This document shows, piece after piece, positions 47,495-49,023 of a stretch of DNA of 49,023 nucleotides. Numbering within the stretch: the first letter of the stretch is position 1; each line of letters starts with the position of its first letter. A program made the translations under genes and the position numbers. This DNA comes from Alicyclobacillus shizuokensis NBRC 103103 (lineage in GTDB: Bacteria; Bacillota; Bacilli; Alicyclobacillales; Alicyclobacillaceae). A model generated the notes under the pieces. The model saw nothing but the letters and a program-made list of their open reading frames with translations, searched no databases and was not told where the DNA came from. The stretch is taken from positions 1 to 49,023 of the forward strand of contig NZ_BCQV01000036.1 of the NCBI RefSeq assembly GCF_001552255.1, written 5' to 3'.

Positions 47495-49012
47495 TCAGTA
47501 TTTCATCGCCTCGTTCTCACGCTTTCGACCTGGTAGGAAAACGACCGTCAAAATGAGGCCAAGGATGGAGATACCCATCGACACCAAGAGTGAGGTGTCC
47601 ATACCACGGACGAAGGCGTGGCGGATCGATTGTTCCAAGGACGTCGATCCGATGCTGCGAGCGACGGCTAATCCGGCAAAAATGCTTCGTCGAACCGCTT
47701 GAACTTCCTGGGATGGCAGTCCGGACAGGATTAAGTGGCTCTGATACGAGTTACTCAGCACACTTCCCATGATGGCTGTTCCGAATGGTGCTGATACTTT
47801 CTGTAAGAGTTGGACCACTGCCGTGCCAATCCCGCTGTCTTCGTGTGACAGCCTCGACAGGGCAGCCGATGTGGCGGTCGCTAAGGTCAGCCCAACACCG
47901 AATCCGACCAGTGCCATCCAAACTGCGGAAAAACCAACGCTGCTGTCGATGTGGGTAGTTGCTCCAATTATAAACCCTGCACATGCCACCACGTAACCTA
48001 ACGAGGTGGCAATCTTGTCTCCTCCAACACGATTGATCTGACCTGCAGGCACAGCACCCGCAATGAGCCCCCCAATCAGCGGCAGGAGCCTCCATCCGGA
48101 TCCCATGGTACTCGTGCCTAACACTCCTTGAAAGTACTGCGGTGTGGTGAACAATACCCCGATTAAGGCGAGTCCCGGTACGGCGGAGAGAAGTGCACCA
48201 AACGCAAACGAGCGTGATTGAAACAGGGAAAGGTGAATCAGTGGTTCCTTGCCTGGTCGGGCACCTTGTCGTTGTTCCCACAAAGTGAACCCGACAAGAA
48301 CCACCAGGCCAATCCCGATAAACAACAGAGCTTTCGCGTTTCCCCACCCGTTATCTCCGGCTTCAATCAAGCCATATGTCAATGCAACCAATCCGACGGT
48401 GGACGATGCAACACCGATTGCGTCCAATTTTGGTTTAGCGGCAGCGCGTGACTCGGGAACGAGTGGGGCAACCACGAGGCATGCGACGAGAATGACAGGG
48501 ACATTGATGAGGAACATCCACCCCCACCAAAAGTGAGTCAGCATCCAGCCTCCGAGAATCGGGCCGAGCGGAAGTCCCAGAAAATTCGCCGCTTCATAAA
48601 TACCCACGGCTTTGGGGCGCTCTTGCTCATTGAATAACACGGTCAGCGCCGACATCGCCATGACCGTCACACCAGCCCCGGCGACGCCAAGGAGGACGCG
48701 GGCTGCGATAAATACGCCGGTTGAATGTGAGTATGCGCAGGCAGCGGATCCCACTCCAAACAACACTAATGAAGCGAGCATGATCTTTTTCCGCCCGAAA
48801 CGGTCACCGATAAAACCCACTGGCAGCACCGCCGCTGCAAGCATCAGAAGATAAGCGGCTGAAAACCATTCAAGGTCCGATTCTGACGCGCGAAAGGCTT
48901 TTGCGAGTGTAGGTAATGCCAGGTTGAGAACAGTGCCATCCAACGTTACGGCTAAAATTGACAGACTCAGAGCTGCTAACGCGAACCATTTGCCTGCGCT
49001 GTCCCCCATCAT
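47495..49012 (-). CDS. MFS transporter, DHA2 (EmrB/QacA) family drug efflux protein
   Basis: A 505-residue membrane protein with about fourteen hydrophobic segments, the DHA2 topology. Landmarks are ILAVTLDGTVLNLALPTLAK in helix 1 (the D-x-T-V-x-N-x-A-L-P motif), GFIGDRFGRKKIMLASLVLF (motif A), ARVLLGVAGAGVTVMAMSAL and NFLGLPLGPILGGWML (motif C). It exports lipophilic or cationic compounds in exchange for protons; the substrate is not predictable. The frame remains open upstream to the window edge, but the ATG at 49012 fits the family start. It is transcribed first, with the TetR regulator behind it. Confidence 0.93.
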   Translation of the reverse strand: MMGDSAGKWFALAALSLSILAVTLDGTVLNLALPTLAKAFRASESDLEWFSAAYLLMLAAAVLPVGFIGDRFGRKKIMLASLVLFGVGSAACAYSHSTGVFIAARVLLGVAGAGVTVMAMSALTVLFNEQERPKAVGIYEAANFLGLPLGPILGGWMLTHFWWGWMFLINVPVILVACLVVAPLVPESRAAAKPKLDAIGVASSTVGLVALTYGLIEAGDNGWGNAKALLFIGIGLVVLVGFTLWEQRQGARPGKEPLIHLSLFQSRSFAFGALLSAVPGLALIGVLFTTPQYFQGVLGTSTMGSGWRLLPLIGGLIAGAVPAGQINRVGGDKIATSLGYVVACAGFIIGATTHIDSSVGFSAVWMALVGFGVGLTLATATSAALSRLSHEDSGIGTAVVQLLQKVSAPFGTAIMGSVLSNSYQSHLILSGLPSQEVQAVRRSIFAGLAVARSIGSTSLEQSIRHAFVRGMDTSLLVSMGISILGLILTVVFLPGRKRENEAMKY

Positions 49013-49023
49013 GTGTGTAACGG

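Noticed and set aside
1-49023. CRISPR arrays, tRNA or rRNA genes, complete insertion sequences, replication origin
   Set aside because: I saw no regularly spaced repeats, cloverleaf, rRNA core, intact transposase or DnaA-box cluster.

Overview
The window looks like chromosomal DNA of a high-GC, aerobic, spore-forming Bacillota, most likely a relative of Alicyclobacillus or Kyrpidia (inference). The grounds are strong AGGAGG-type ribosome sites with many TTG and GTG starts, a SAM-I riboswitch and a cobalamin riboswitch each followed by an intrinsic terminator, a CsoR/CopA copper pair, a YjcZ-like sporulation micropeptide and a YerD-like glutamate-synthase-family protein. I saw no rRNA, tRNA, CRISPR array, prophage or complete insertion sequence.

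Layout. 1-8.4 kb: small accessory genes (three GNAT/EamA-type genes, an AAA ATPase, a P-loop kinase, an ornithine-cyclodeaminase-family enzyme, a MOSC protein) and a divergent LysR/LysE pair. The methyltransferase and the LysR gene here each carry a single-base frameshift. 8.4-11.2 kb: copper efflux (copA-csoR). 11.3-17.3 kb: GNAT, LOG-family hydrolase, a helix-turn-helix protein, M29 aminopeptidase, nitronate monooxygenase, malic enzyme. 17.4-20.7 kb (minus): ammonium transporter, moeA, mobB, and the C-terminal stump of a nucleoside-type ABC permease.

21.2-34.7 kb is the core of the window, a cobalamin late-assembly and uptake region. A TenA/PqqC-fold protein sits 6 bases before cobT behind a structured leader. 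An SSS-family symporter with a small membrane partner, a flavin reductase and a PduO adenosyltransferase follow. A cobalamin riboswitch plus terminator then controls a tightly overlapping run: B12-binding lipoprotein, permease, ATPase, cobU, cbiB, cobS, and a single 897-residue protein fusing CobD (threonine-phosphate decarboxylase) to CbiP (cobyric acid synthase). These genes would import corrinoids, adenosylate them, attach the aminopropanol arm, activate the lower ligand and join the halves. No corrin-ring genes lie in the window, so salvage or late assembly is the best reading.

34.8-45.1 kb: a K+/H+-type antiporter, a double GNAT, the YerD-like protein, a protein that is half glutamine, DedA, the YjcZ-like peptide, and a methionine ABC transporter split into metQ (minus, under a SAM-I riboswitch) and metNI (plus, with an ACG codon where the start should be and its own candidate attenuator), then an L,D-transpeptidase lipoprotein. 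45.2-46.9 kb is a lower-GC patch of short, broken genes. The window closes with a TetR/MFS drug-efflux pair.
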